From: Gp1-AA145 sp963757135
Lineage (GTDB): Bacteria; Acidobacteriota; Terriglobia; Terriglobales; Acidobacteriaceae
Assembly (NCBI GenBank): GCA_963757135.1
Contig: CAVWQE010000014.1
Span: 1 to 64,000, forward strand
Reading direction: 5' to 3'
Length of the DNA: 64,000 bases
This document shows, piece by piece, positions 33,764-42,370 of the stretch. The notes below the pieces were generated by a model that was not told the origin of the DNA, ran no database searches, and saw nothing but the letters and a program-made list of their open reading frames with translations. The translations under genes were made by a program, and so were the position numbers. Numbering within the stretch: the stretch's first letter is position 1; each line of letters opens with the position of its first letter.

Positions 33764-34708
33764 ATGAGTCGACTGTCGTCGGTGCGTCTCCGTTTTTTCA
33801 GCTTAACCATCGTTCTGATAGCATCGTGCGCATTGTTATCACAGGATCCAGCACCGCAGCCTGCTTCTGGCCACACTACTATCGATCTCTGGCCGCGTGG
33901 AGCGCCGGGTGCGAAGCCGAGCGATCTCGCAGAAACTGACATCAGTAAGGCAGACGACTATCTGGTTGCGGGCGAGCCGATCATCCGGCTCGGTAATGTC
34001 TCGAAGCCGGCCATTACGCTGTATGAGACGAAGAGCAATCCCTCGGGAACGGCAGTGGTGGTCTTCCCCGGTGGCGGGTATAACATTCTTGCCTTCGACC
34101 TCGAGGGGACTGAAGTCTGCGAGTGGCTGAACTCGATCAACATCACGTGCGTGCTGCTTAAGTATCGCGTGCCCGATAGCGGGCCGTATCCGAAATCCCC
34201 GGCCGCACTGCAAGACGCGCAGCGGGCGCTGGGCATGGTGCGGGCGCACGCGGTAGAGTGGCACATTGATCCGCATCGCATCGGCGTGCTCGGATTCTCC
34301 GCGGGCGGCCATCTTGCCGGTGCATTGAGCACACACTTTGAACAGAGGCTTTACGAGCATGTCGATGCAGCCGACGAGCAAAGCTGCCGTCCAGATTTCG
34401 CCGTGCTCGTGTACCCAGCATATCTTTCGGCCGCAGAGGGAAGCCTGGCCATCGCTCCCGATATTCATGTCACGCGGCAGACGCCGCCTGCCTTTATCGT
34501 TCAGGCTGAAGATGACCACTCATATGTCGACAGCTCGCTGGCCTATTTCGCGGCGTTGAAAAGCGCGAACGTTCCGGCTGAGCTGCACATTTATGCTGGG
34601 GGTGGGCATGGCTATGGTCTTCGCCATACAGACACGCCCGTGACTCACTGGCCGGAACTGTTCGAAAAATGGTTGCAAACGACTGGCATGGCAAAGGCGG
34701 GCCGTTAA
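33764..34708 (+). CDS. Secreted alpha/beta hydrolase (BD-FAE/acetylxylan-esterase-like)
   Basis: 314 residues. Signal peptide at residues 8-26 (RLRFFSLTIVLIASCALLS). The oxyanion region VVFPGGGYNILA and nucleophile elbow GVLGFSAGGHLAG (Ser of GFSAG) are clear. A catalytic Asp in the AEDDHSY region and His in GGGHGYGL complete the triad. This arrangement is typical of esterases that deacetylate xylan or act on feruloyl esters (IDLWPRGAPGAK also occurs in such enzymes). It would act in the periplasm on plant polysaccharide fragments. Confidence 0.85.
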   Translation: MSRLSSVRLRFFSLTIVLIASCALLSQDPAPQPASGHTTIDLWPRGAPGAKPSDLAETDISKADDYLVAGEPIIRLGNVSKPAITLYETKSNPSGTAVVVFPGGGYNILAFDLEGTEVCEWLNSINITCVLLKYRVPDSGPYPKSPAALQDAQRALGMVRAHAVEWHIDPHRIGVLGFSAGGHLAGALSTHFEQRLYEHVDAADEQSCRPDFAVLVYPAYLSAAEGSLAIAPDIHVTRQTPPAFIVQAEDDHSYVDSSLAYFAALKSANVPAELHIYAGGGHGYGLRHTDTPVTHWPELFEKWLQTTGMAKAGR

Positions 34709-34737
34709 CCCTGCACGCTTTCACCAGTTTGGCGCGT

Positions 34738-35093
34738 TAACTAAGTATTGCTTAGCGAACTTTGCGTACTTGGCGGTTAAAAGCTTTTTTGTCGAGCGGA
34801 AGCTAGGACGAATCTTAAACCGCGAAGATCGCAAAAGGACGCAAAGATCGTAGGGAAGAAACTTACGGGATCGGCAACTTGCTAGAGAAGAAGAAACTTG
34901 CTGGATTTTCTCTGCGACCTCTGCGTACTCTACGGTTAAAAACTGGTTTTTCTTCGCGACCTTTGCGTACTTGGCGGTTAAAAGCTTTTTCAATGCTTGA
35001 ACTAAAGCAAAATCTTAAACCGCGAAGATCGCAAAGAAGAAGCTCCTTGGGGTTGCCTCTGCGACCTCTGCGTACTCTGCGGTTAAGGTTTGT
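34738..35093. repeat. Cluster of six dispersed 'CTTTGCG-TAC-TTGGCGGTTAA' units
   Basis: 403 bp without a gene hold six units in both orientations. Forward copies (GCGAACTTTGCGTACTTGGC) are near 34757, 34914, 34955 and 35058; reverse copies (CTTAAACCGCGAAGATCGCA) are near 34815 and 35012. Adjacent opposite copies can form long hairpins. Spurious ORFs in this block read LTAKYAK repeats, a known artefact of these elements. The 3' end of the block abuts the ribosome-binding site of the DinB-like gene. Confidence 0.8.
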
Positions 35094-35111
35094 TCAACAG
35101 ATGGAGGTTAG

Positions 35112-35645
35112 ATGAAAATTGCTTACATTTTTCTGATTGCTGCGCTTTCGTTACCTGGCTTCGCCGCAGATCAAAAACCTGCCCCGACGCTCAAGAGCAT
35201 TCTGCTCGAACAGTTGCGTTCGACGCACAACAAAGCCGAATGGTTTGTTCCGGCAAACACTGCCGTTGAGGGACTCACTGCTGAGCAGGCCACTTGGACA
35301 GACGGCAAAGGCAACCATTCGGTCGGGCAACTTGCTAATCATCTTGTGTTTTGGAACCGCCGCGAATTAGCCAAGTTCAAAGGCGAGCCCGAAGGGAAAT
35401 TCAGCGGCAACAACGACGAAACCTTCAACAGCTTCGACACCAAGAAGTGGAACGAGACGGTCAAGCAATTGGACGAGGTTCTAACTGAATTGGAAAACAT
35501 TGTCGAGGCTGCCGACGATGCCAAGCTGAAAGAGTGGTCGTCCGATATCGCGCACATCGGCACGCACAACGCCTATCACGTCGGGCAGATCGTCTTTGTG
35601 CGCAAAGAGCAGGGATCATGGAACCCGGAGAAGGGCGTGAAGTGA
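35112..35645 (+). CDS. Exported DinB-superfamily protein
   Basis: 177 residues: a signal peptide (IAYIFLIAALSLPGFA) and a DinB four-helix bundle. The metal-binding histidines appear as SVGQLANHLVFWNRRE and HIGTHNAYHVGQIVFVRKEQG. DinB-fold proteins include thiol-dependent metal enzymes and many of unknown role. Export is unusual for this fold but recurrent in acidobacteria. GGAGG precedes the ATG by six bases. Confidence 0.75.
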   Translation: MKIAYIFLIAALSLPGFAADQKPAPTLKSILLEQLRSTHNKAEWFVPANTAVEGLTAEQATWTDGKGNHSVGQLANHLVFWNRRELAKFKGEPEGKFSGNNDETFNSFDTKKWNETVKQLDEVLTELENIVEAADDAKLKEWSSDIAHIGTHNAYHVGQIVFVRKEQGSWNPEKGVK

Positions 35646-35697
35646 CGAGGGCGTACCTCTTCTTGTTCATTCCCCGATTCCCCAGTATCGTTGAGGG

Positions 35698-37296
35698 ATG
35701 CCGTCGCGTGTTGGAATAGTTCGGGTTTTCGCTTTCCTGCTGCTGGCTTCATGTCTCGCTTACGTCGGGCTGGCGCAGGCACCAGCGCCGCAATCAGCAC
35801 CTCCGGCAACGACCCAGCAAAAGCCTGACCAGGGATCCGGCGCCGCCACAGATTCCAAGAACAACGACGATCAGGCGAAACCGTCCGCGGAAGACAGCAA
35901 GGCGAGTTCTGATACGGACAAGTCAGGCAATCAGGACACGCCCGGTGACGAGGACAAATCTGCCAAACCTGACTCCAAAACGACAGAAACCAAGATCACT
36001 CCGCAGCAGGCGGAGCAGCTCTTTCACGAAGTGGACACTATTCTCGACTTCGCCAGCAAAGATAGTGAGCTGCCGATCAAGCATGGTGTCAAACGGCGCC
36101 TGACCAGCCGCGATGAAGTGGTCAGCTATCTGAAAAAGAACATGGCCGAGGACAAAGACGTTCAGCGCCTCCGCCGCACTGAGCTTGTCCTGAAAAAATT
36201 CGGCCTGCTGCCCCAAGATTTTAATCTGCAAAATTTTCTGGTCGATTTACTGGAAGAACAAGTTGCCGGATATTACGACGCAAAAACGAAGACCGTGAAT
36301 CTGCTCGACTGGGTGTCGCCGGAATTGCAGCGTCCGGTGCTGGCGCACGAGCTGACGCATGCATTGCAGGACCAGTCATTCGGCCTCGACAAATGGCTAA
36401 AGAAGGGCTCGGACGATATTGACGCGAAGAAGAACCTAACGCCGGACGACATCACCAAGGACGAGAACAGCGAGGCGCGGCAGGCGGTGGTTGAAGGTCA
36501 GGCCATGGTGACTCTACTCGACTACATGCTTGCGCCCATGCATCGCAACGTGGCCGACTCACCCGAAATCGTGGATATGATGAATGAAGACATGCAGACG
36601 GGCACGCCGGATTCTGTTCAGTTCAAGAATGCACCGATCTTCCTGAAGGAATCGCTGACGTTCCCATACCGCTACGGCGTGCAGTTCGAGGCAGAGGTTC
36701 TCAGAGCGCAGGGCAAACAGAAGGCTTTCACCGGGCCATTTCAGAATCCTCCGCGCACCAGTCGCGAGATAATGGAGCCGAAAACGTATCTTTCCGGCGA
36801 GCGCATTCCGCCGCTTCCGTTGCCAGACTTCAAGAAGATCTTTAAGGATTATGAGCGCTTCGATATCGGTGCCATCGGCGAGTTCGATGTGGACATTCTC
36901 GCCGAGCAGTACGCGGGCAAGGAAGTGGCGCACCACATCTATCCCAACTGGCGCGGAGGCTATTACTATTCGGTGCGTCCGAAGGGCGATCCCCAGGGAC
37001 TGCTGGGATTGGTTTTTGTTTCGCGCTGGGCCAGCGCGAAAGCCGCCGAGGAGTTTGCCGGTGTTTACGCGCACGGCATGGTTGAGCGCTACAAAGATCT
37101 GAGGGCGGCCGAGGGCAACACTCTTCCCGCGAACTTGAAAGATTTGCGGACGCTCGGCGGTGACCACACCTGGAAAACACCAGAAGGCGACGTCGTGATA
37201 GCCGTGAAGGGCGACACCGTGCTGGTCACCGAAGGCCTGAACTCTGGAATCACCGACCAATTCCGTAATGCCGTGTTGGCAAGTACCGCGCAGTAA
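35698..37296 (+). CDS. Exported putative zincin metalloprotease with low-complexity linker
   Basis: 532 residues, function not established. Signal peptide to about residue 27 (VFAFLLLASCLAYVGLAQ). Residues 28-100 are a hydrophilic linker rich in Asp, Ser, Lys and Gln. A globular region contains VLAHELTHALQDQSFGLD, a zinc-protease HExxH, followed about 50 residues later by EARQAVVEGQAMV, which could give the third, glutamate ligand of a gluzincin. The C-terminal part (GLLGLVFVSRWASAKAAEEF) looks like an alpha/beta domain. It is probably a periplasmic or surface peptidase. The ATG is preceded immediately by GAGGG. Confidence 0.6.
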   Translation: MPSRVGIVRVFAFLLLASCLAYVGLAQAPAPQSAPPATTQQKPDQGSGAATDSKNNDDQAKPSAEDSKASSDTDKSGNQDTPGDEDKSAKPDSKTTETKITPQQAEQLFHEVDTILDFASKDSELPIKHGVKRRLTSRDEVVSYLKKNMAEDKDVQRLRRTELVLKKFGLLPQDFNLQNFLVDLLEEQVAGYYDAKTKTVNLLDWVSPELQRPVLAHELTHALQDQSFGLDKWLKKGSDDIDAKKNLTPDDITKDENSEARQAVVEGQAMVTLLDYMLAPMHRNVADSPEIVDMMNEDMQTGTPDSVQFKNAPIFLKESLTFPYRYGVQFEAEVLRAQGKQKAFTGPFQNPPRTSREIMEPKTYLSGERIPPLPLPDFKKIFKDYERFDIGAIGEFDVDILAEQYAGKEVAHHIYPNWRGGYYYSVRPKGDPQGLLGLVFVSRWASAKAAEEFAGVYAHGMVERYKDLRAAEGNTLPANLKDLRTLGGDHTWKTPEGDVVIAVKGDTVLVTEGLNSGITDQFRNAVLASTAQ

Positions 37297-37330
37297 CCGT
37301 CACGATCGTCGTCAGCCAAGATCATTTCTG

Positions 37331-37336
37331 TATAAT
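37331..37336 (+). promoter_or_regulatory. Possible -10 element of mtnP
   Basis: A perfect TATAAT lies 32 bp before the mtnP start. The -35 region 16-17 bp upstream (TCGTCA) is weak. Confidence 0.4.
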
Positions 37337-37367
37337 CACCGTTCACTTTCAATCGTGAGAGGAAATT

Positions 37368-38234
37368 TTGGCGCAAGCAGATATTGGCATTATCGGCGGC
37401 AGCGGCCTTTATTCGATGCCTGGTCTCACTGACGTCCATGAGTTGGCCCAGCAGACGCCATTTGGCGCGCCCTCAGATCCGTACGTGCTCGGTACCCTCG
37501 AAGGGAAGAAAGTTGCATTCCTGGCACGGCATGGCCGCGGACATAGAATCCTTCCCAGCGAACTGAACTTCCAGGCCAATATCTACGGATTCAAGCAACT
37601 CGGCGTCGAACGAATTCTATCTGTCTCCGCCGTCGGCTCGTTAAAGGAAGAGCACAAGCCCGGTGAATTTCTGGTGGTTGATCAGTTCGTGGACCGTACG
37701 CGGCATCGCATAGATACATTTTTTGGAGATGGCGTGGTAGCGCATGTTGCTTTTGCCGATCCGATATGTGGGCAACTTGCAGAAATGGTGGCCAGCGCCT
37801 GCAAGAAAGCCAGAGTCGTCGGCAAGCGCGGCGGAACTTACGTCTGCATGGAGGGGCCGCAGTTTTCGACTAAAGCTGAGTCGAATCTCTACCGCTCCTG
37901 GGGCATGGACGTGATCGGCATGACCAATCTTCAGGAAGCCAAGCTCGCCCGCGAAGCCGAGCTTTGTTATGTCACGGTCGCCATGGTGACGGATTACGAT
38001 TGCTGGCATCCGCATCATGATTCAGTGACGGTCGAGCAGATAGTCGCCGTGCTGCTGAAAAACGCAGAAAACGCCTGCAACGTTGTTCGCGAGGCCGTGG
38101 CAGCCATGCCGACAGATCGCACTTGCAAGTGCGGATCGGCACTGGCGCACGCAATTCTGACAGATCGGGCGATGATTCCGGCAGCAACGAAGAAGAAACT
38201 GCAACTGATTCTTGGAAAGTATCTGGACAAGTAA
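37368..38234 (+). CDS. mtnP: S-methyl-5'-thioadenosine phosphorylase
   Basis: 288 residues, beginning with TTG after GAGAGGAAAT. It splits methylthioadenosine with phosphate into adenine and 5-methylthioribose-1-phosphate, part of methionine salvage. Phosphate- and nucleoside-binding motifs of the MTAP/PNP-II family are present: GIIGGSGLYSM, FLARHGRGHRI, SAVGSLKEEHKPGEF, MEGPQFSTKAESNLYRSWG and MVTDYDCWHP. The next gene, a PfkB-type nucleoside or sugar kinase, follows by 46 bp and could act on the products. Confidence 0.93.
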   Translation: MAQADIGIIGGSGLYSMPGLTDVHELAQQTPFGAPSDPYVLGTLEGKKVAFLARHGRGHRILPSELNFQANIYGFKQLGVERILSVSAVGSLKEEHKPGEFLVVDQFVDRTRHRIDTFFGDGVVAHVAFADPICGQLAEMVASACKKARVVGKRGGTYVCMEGPQFSTKAESNLYRSWGMDVIGMTNLQEAKLAREAELCYVTVAMVTDYDCWHPHHDSVTVEQIVAVLLKNAENACNVVREAVAAMPTDRTCKCGSALAHAILTDRAMIPAATKKKLQLILGKYLDK

Positions 38235-38280
38235 AGCAGGTTCGTCACGGCTGAAGCGGTTTCGAAATGACAATTAATAA

Positions 38281-39204
38281 ATGAGCATACTCGCTGTAGG
38301 TTCCGTCGCTTTTGACAACATCACAACTCCCGCGGGCCACGCCGAGAATGTTCTCGGCGGTTCGGCAACATACTTCGCACTGGCGGCGAGTTACTTCACC
38401 GACGTGCGGGTCGTGGCTGTCGTCGGAGACGATTTCACTGCCGAGCACGAGAGCGTGCTAAAGAAAAGAAAGGTGGACACCCGCGGAATTGAGCACGCGG
38501 CGGGCAAGACCTTTCGCTGGGGCGGGCAGTATCTGGAAAGCCTGAACGAAGCGAAAACGGACTTTACCGAGCTCAACGTCTTTGAAAACTTTCAGCCCCA
38601 GATCCCCGCTGAATACAAGGATTCGCGTGTCTTGTTTCTCGGCAATATCCACCCGGTATTGCAATCCGCGGTGCGTCTGGAGCTTTCGGATGTGAGGCTT
38701 ACCGGTGGCGACACCATGAACTTCTGGATTCAGGGCGCCAACAAGGAACTCCGCGAAACTTTGCGACTCGTCAATATTCTGCTGATCAATGACGGCGAAG
38801 CCAAGATGCTGGCCGGGGAGCGCAACCTGCCCCGCGCGGCGCGCAAAGTTCTGTCCATGGGCCCGCAGGCGCTGGTGATCAAGCACGGCGAATACGGCGC
38901 GACCATTTTCTTTCGCGAAGGCGCGTTCGGATTCGGCAGCCATGCTTTTCGCGCTCCGGCTCTGCCCATCGACGAGGTGAAAGACCCAACCGGTGCCGGC
39001 GATTCGTTTGCCGGAGGGTTCATGGGCTACATCGCTGCGCAAGAGGAGATCAACCGCGAGGTAATCAAGCGGGCGCTGTTTTACGGTGGCGTCATGGGAT
39101 CGTTTGCCGTCGAGCGCTTCGGAACCGATCGTCTGCAATCGCTCAGTCGCGGCGAAATCGATGCGCGCTTTCAAGTCTTTCGCGAGCTCACGCACCTGGA
39201 ATGA
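38281..39204 (+). CDS. PfkB-family nucleoside/sugar kinase
   Basis: 307 residues. The glycine-rich substrate motif is VLGGSATYFALAASYF and the C-terminal anion-hole motif is DPTGAGDSFAGGFMGY with catalytic Asp. The overall pattern (LAVGSVAFDNITTP, VGDDFTAEH) resembles prokaryotic adenosine kinase/ribokinase-like proteins often found beside mtnP. Substrate could be adenosine, inosine or a ribose derivative. Its TGA overlaps the next ATG by 4 bp. Confidence 0.8.
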   Translation: MSILAVGSVAFDNITTPAGHAENVLGGSATYFALAASYFTDVRVVAVVGDDFTAEHESVLKKRKVDTRGIEHAAGKTFRWGGQYLESLNEAKTDFTELNVFENFQPQIPAEYKDSRVLFLGNIHPVLQSAVRLELSDVRLTGGDTMNFWIQGANKELRETLRLVNILLINDGEAKMLAGERNLPRAARKVLSMGPQALVIKHGEYGATIFFREGAFGFGSHAFRAPALPIDEVKDPTGAGDSFAGGFMGYIAAQEEINREVIKRALFYGGVMGSFAVERFGTDRLQSLSRGEIDARFQVFRELTHLE

Positions 39205-40850
39205 AAAAGTCTGCGAAGCCCAAGCCCGTCAATTCCGATCGGGACATCCTCTTGGTTTTTCAGGTGGCTGCGTCGATTTCAATCGCCTCTTTTTTTTACT
39301 ACCTGCAAAAATCAGATCTGCTGCTCTACGGCGATGCAGTTGCGCATATCAACATCGCGCGCCGTGTATTCGACTCGCGAACGCCTGGCCTGTTGCAGCT
39401 GGGGACGGTTTGGCTGCCGCTCCCGCATCTGCTGATGATTCCGTTTTTATTTTCGCGATTCCTGTGGCAGACGGGAATCGGCGGCTCGATACCCTCTATG
39501 CTGGCTTACGTCTTCAGCGTGGCCGGAATTTTTCAGCTCGTGCGAACGGTATTGCCTGACCTGCGCGATCCCGTCACTCGCTTTACTGCATGGGTGGCGG
39601 CGGCGATATTCGCGTTTAATCCGAACTTGATCTATCTGCAAGCAACCGCGATGACCGAGCCGTTGTACCTCGCGTTTTTCATCTGGACTCTCGTTTTTTT
39701 TGTGAGGGCAATCCGCAAGTGCGTGGCAGGCGAAGCTGTCAAGGCGAATTCATCGCTGGTCAAGTCGGGGTTCTGCCTTATCGGCGCTTCCTTCACGCGC
39801 TACGACGGATGGTTGCTCGCTGCAGTTATGTGCGTGCTGGTGGCGTCCCTGGCATGGGTTGGAAACTTCAAATTGCTCCGCCCTGGCGCGAAACAATTCG
39901 TATTGCTGGCGGCTGCGGCTCCAGTTCTTTGGCTGGCCTACAACGCCGCCGTTTATCGCAATCCTTTAGAGTTCGCCAATGGGCCATATTCGGCTAAAGC
40001 GATAGAGCAGAAGACGGCAGTTCAGGGATCACCGCCACATCCTGGCGCAAATGATCTGCGCACCGCCTTCAAGTATTACTTTAAGTCGGCTGAGCTGAAC
40101 GTTGCTGCGGGAAAATTACAGATTCTTTGGGTTGCGGCCCTGCTTTTGGGAACTGCCGTAGTCGTTCTTTTTCAGCGCAAGTTGTGGCCGGTCTTACTGC
40201 TGTGGATTCCCGTGCCGTTTTACATGCTGTCGATCGCTTATAGCGGAGTGCCAATTTTTCTTCCAGTGTGGTGGCCGTATTCGCATTACAACGTGCGTTA
40301 TGGAATTGAACTACTGCCCGCCTTCGCGGTACTCGCGGCGGCGGCGGGATTTGGGCTGATGAAATTTACTGCGAGCGCAAAGGTCAGGCTGGCGGTTGCG
40401 GTGATCTTGGTGGCGGCAACTGCGACCAGCTATGTTCAGATCTGGCACCGCGGTCCCGTCAGTCTTGAAGAAGCGGTCATCAATTCGCGCACACGCAACC
40501 TGCTTGAACGTCAACTGGCAGCGATCTTCAGGACTCTTCCAGACAATTCCACGTTCCTTATGTATCTCGGCGACCACGTCGGGGCTTGGGAGCAGGCGGG
40601 CATTCCGCTCTCGCGGACTATCAATGAAGGCAACCATCGTCCCTGGTGGCAGCCCTCCGACCCTGATGGACTGTGGGAACGCGCATTGGCGCATCCGGCG
40701 GCGTACGCAGATTTCGTAATCGCGTTTGATCACGATGCGGTTGAAACTGCGGTCAACAAAAGCGAATTACAAGCCTTCACCATCCTGCGGGTGACGGGGC
40801 AGCCCGAGGCGACGATTTACCGGACGCTCAAGAGTAATCAGCCGCATTAA
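39201..40850 (+). CDS. Polytopic membrane glycosyltransferase (GT39/ArnT-like)
   Basis: 549 residues with about 11 membrane helices. The first periplasmic loop has LLYGDAVAHINIARRVFDS, where the acidic residues are typical of GT-C enzymes that use polyprenyl-phosphate sugars. LQATAMTEPLYLAFFIWTL matches the second conserved loop. It would transfer a sugar to lipid, protein or LPS on the periplasmic side; donor and acceptor are unknown. Coupled by a 4-bp overlap to the PfkB kinase gene. Confidence 0.75.
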   Translation: MKKSAKPKPVNSDRDILLVFQVAASISIASFFYYLQKSDLLLYGDAVAHINIARRVFDSRTPGLLQLGTVWLPLPHLLMIPFLFSRFLWQTGIGGSIPSMLAYVFSVAGIFQLVRTVLPDLRDPVTRFTAWVAAAIFAFNPNLIYLQATAMTEPLYLAFFIWTLVFFVRAIRKCVAGEAVKANSSLVKSGFCLIGASFTRYDGWLLAAVMCVLVASLAWVGNFKLLRPGAKQFVLLAAAAPVLWLAYNAAVYRNPLEFANGPYSAKAIEQKTAVQGSPPHPGANDLRTAFKYYFKSAELNVAAGKLQILWVAALLLGTAVVVLFQRKLWPVLLLWIPVPFYMLSIAYSGVPIFLPVWWPYSHYNVRYGIELLPAFAVLAAAAGFGLMKFTASAKVRLAVAVILVAATATSYVQIWHRGPVSLEEAVINSRTRNLLERQLAAIFRTLPDNSTFLMYLGDHVGAWEQAGIPLSRTINEGNHRPWWQPSDPDGLWERALAHPAAYADFVIAFDHDAVETAVNKSELQAFTILRVTGQPEATIYRTLKSNQPH

Positions 40851-40872
40851 CGCCCCGAGCCAAGCGGCCCGG

Positions 40873-40911
40873 CATTACGATGTTAGAATCCGAGCAAATC
40901 AGATCGTAATG
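40873..40911. promoter_or_regulatory. 9-bp perfect inverted repeat upstream of mgtC-like gene
   Basis: CATTACGAT (40873-40881) and ATCGTAATG (40903-40911) are exact complements separated by 21 bp. The spacer includes TAGAAT (40884-40889), a possible -10. The right arm lies 11 bp before the ATG. It could be an operator straddling the promoter, or a hairpin in the leader. Confidence 0.5.
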
Positions 40912-40921
40912 ACGGAGAAAG

Positions 40922-41587
40922 ATGCCGTTACTGTGGGTTGATATTGGAAAGCTGTGCCTGGCTGCGCTGCTCGGCGGACTGATCGGCCTGGAACGCGAAA
41001 GCAAGCACAGGCCGGCAGGCCTGCGGACGTATGTCTTCATATCCCTGGGTGCGGCGATGTTCACGCTGCTTTCCGATCAACTCGCCGCAATGCACTCCGG
41101 TGACCACACCCGCATTGCCGCGCAAATCATTCCAGGAATCGGTTTCATCGGCGCGGGTTCCATTCTGCATTCGCGCCGAGACCTGGTCACTGGTATCACC
41201 ACCGCGGCGGGCATCTTTGTTGTGGCCTCGGTTGGAATGGCGGTAGGCGGCGGCCGCTACCTGCTAGCAGTGTTCGCTACTGTTCTGATCGTCGGCGCGC
41301 TGTCGCTGCTTGGCATTATTGAACGTGCGCTGAATTTGAAAGTAATGCTTCGCGCTTATGAAGTAGCTGGGCGAAGCGTCGAGGAGATTACACTCCGTTT
41401 GAACGGACTGCTGGAACCGTTGCATTTGCTGCTGCAAAACGTTCAGGTTGCGCCGACTCCAGAGCACGTGCGCGTGCACTTTGAATGTGAAGGCACACGA
41501 AAAACGCATGGGATTGTGATCAAGACATTGCTGGAGTCGTCCGCCTTTGAAAGCGTGACGCCGCTGGGCCCGGTGCAGTCCGAATGA
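40922..41587 (+). CDS. MgtC/SapB-family membrane protein
   Basis: 221 residues. Four to five membrane helices make up the N-terminal MgtC domain with its hallmark GLERESKHRPAGLRTYVFIS and the later GIGFIGAGSI and GITTAAGIFVVASVGMAVG. A soluble C-terminal ACT-like domain follows from about residue 140. In pathogens MgtC protects against low magnesium and inhibits F-ATPase; in soil bacteria the role is less clear. The sequence GACGGAGAAAG precedes the ATG, and the TGA overlaps dapF by 4 bp. Confidence 0.88.
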   Translation: MPLLWVDIGKLCLAALLGGLIGLERESKHRPAGLRTYVFISLGAAMFTLLSDQLAAMHSGDHTRIAAQIIPGIGFIGAGSILHSRRDLVTGITTAAGIFVVASVGMAVGGGRYLLAVFATVLIVGALSLLGIIERALNLKVMLRAYEVAGRSVEEITLRLNGLLEPLHLLLQNVQVAPTPEHVRVHFECEGTRKTHGIVIKTLLESSAFESVTPLGPVQSE

Positions 41588-42366
41588 CCGCGATTCCTTT
41601 TTTGAAGACCAGCGCCTGCGGCAATGATTTTCTGGTCATTGATGGAATGCACGCACCCGCCGACCTGAGCGCGTTTTCGCACTGCATCTGCGACCGCCAC
41701 AACGGAGTGGGAGCTGACGGAGTCGAGTGGCTGTTTCCGGCACAGGATGCGGACATCCGGGCGCGTTTATTTAATGCTGACGGATCTGAGGCCGAGATAT
41801 CAGGCAACGGTACACGTTGCGTTGCGGCTTATCTGTGTTCGGAAAAGCCTCGCGAACAGGTCACGGTACGTACAGGCGCGGGGCTGAAGACTTGTGTGCT
41901 GACCTCTCACAGGGAAAATTGTTTCGAATTTGAAACCGACATGGGTGAGCCGCAAATCGGCGATGAGTTTTCGATCAAGGTTGCGTTTGGCGAAGCGCGG
42001 GGAATCCCCGTTTCGATGGGCAATCCGCATTTCGTAGTGTTTATGGACGATTTCGCTCCAGGATGGCAGGGCGACGCGGCGGAAATCGGCAAGCACCATG
42101 ATTTCAAGTACGGCATCAATGTGGAATTTGTGAAGGTAAGTGACCCGGAGAATCTGGAGGTGCGCTTCTATGAGCGCGGCGTCGGCGAAACCCAGTCTTC
42201 GGGGACGGGATCGTGTGCGGCCGCGGTTGCAGCAATCTTCGCCAAACGAGCGACTTCACCTGTGCACGTGCATGCGCCGGGTGGAGCGCAAACCGTTCGC
42301 TGGGACAAGCAGGTTTTCTTGCGCGGTCCGGCGCAACTGATTTGCCGCGGAGAATTTCTCAGCTAA
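41584..42366 (+). CDS. dapF: Diaminopimelate epimerase
   Basis: 260 residues. It converts LL- to meso-diaminopimelate for lysine and peptidoglycan. The two catalytic cysteines sit in ISGNGTRCVAAYL and SSGTGSCAAAVAA, and the N-terminal substrate loop is SACGNDFLVIDG. Length is slightly below that of Escherichia coli DapF. It lies in a run (mgtC, dapF, LD-carboxypeptidase, mpl) that joins meso-DAP supply to murein recycling. Confidence 0.95.
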   Translation: MTAIPFLKTSACGNDFLVIDGMHAPADLSAFSHCICDRHNGVGADGVEWLFPAQDADIRARLFNADGSEAEISGNGTRCVAAYLCSEKPREQVTVRTGAGLKTCVLTSHRENCFEFETDMGEPQIGDEFSIKVAFGEARGIPVSMGNPHFVVFMDDFAPGWQGDAAEIGKHHDFKYGINVEFVKVSDPENLEVRFYERGVGETQSSGTGSCAAAVAAIFAKRATSPVHVHAPGGAQTVRWDKQVFLRGPAQLICRGEFLS

Positions 42367-42370
42367 CGCC

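Noticed and set aside
34721..34993. Minus-strand 90-residue ORF with LTAKYAK repeats
   Set aside because: It is a read-through of the dispersed repeats; such LTAKYAK sequences recur wherever these repeats lie and have no ribosome-binding site.
34738..35093. CRISPR array
   Set aside because: Units are in both orientations, differ in length and sequence, lack uniform spacers, and no cas genes are present.
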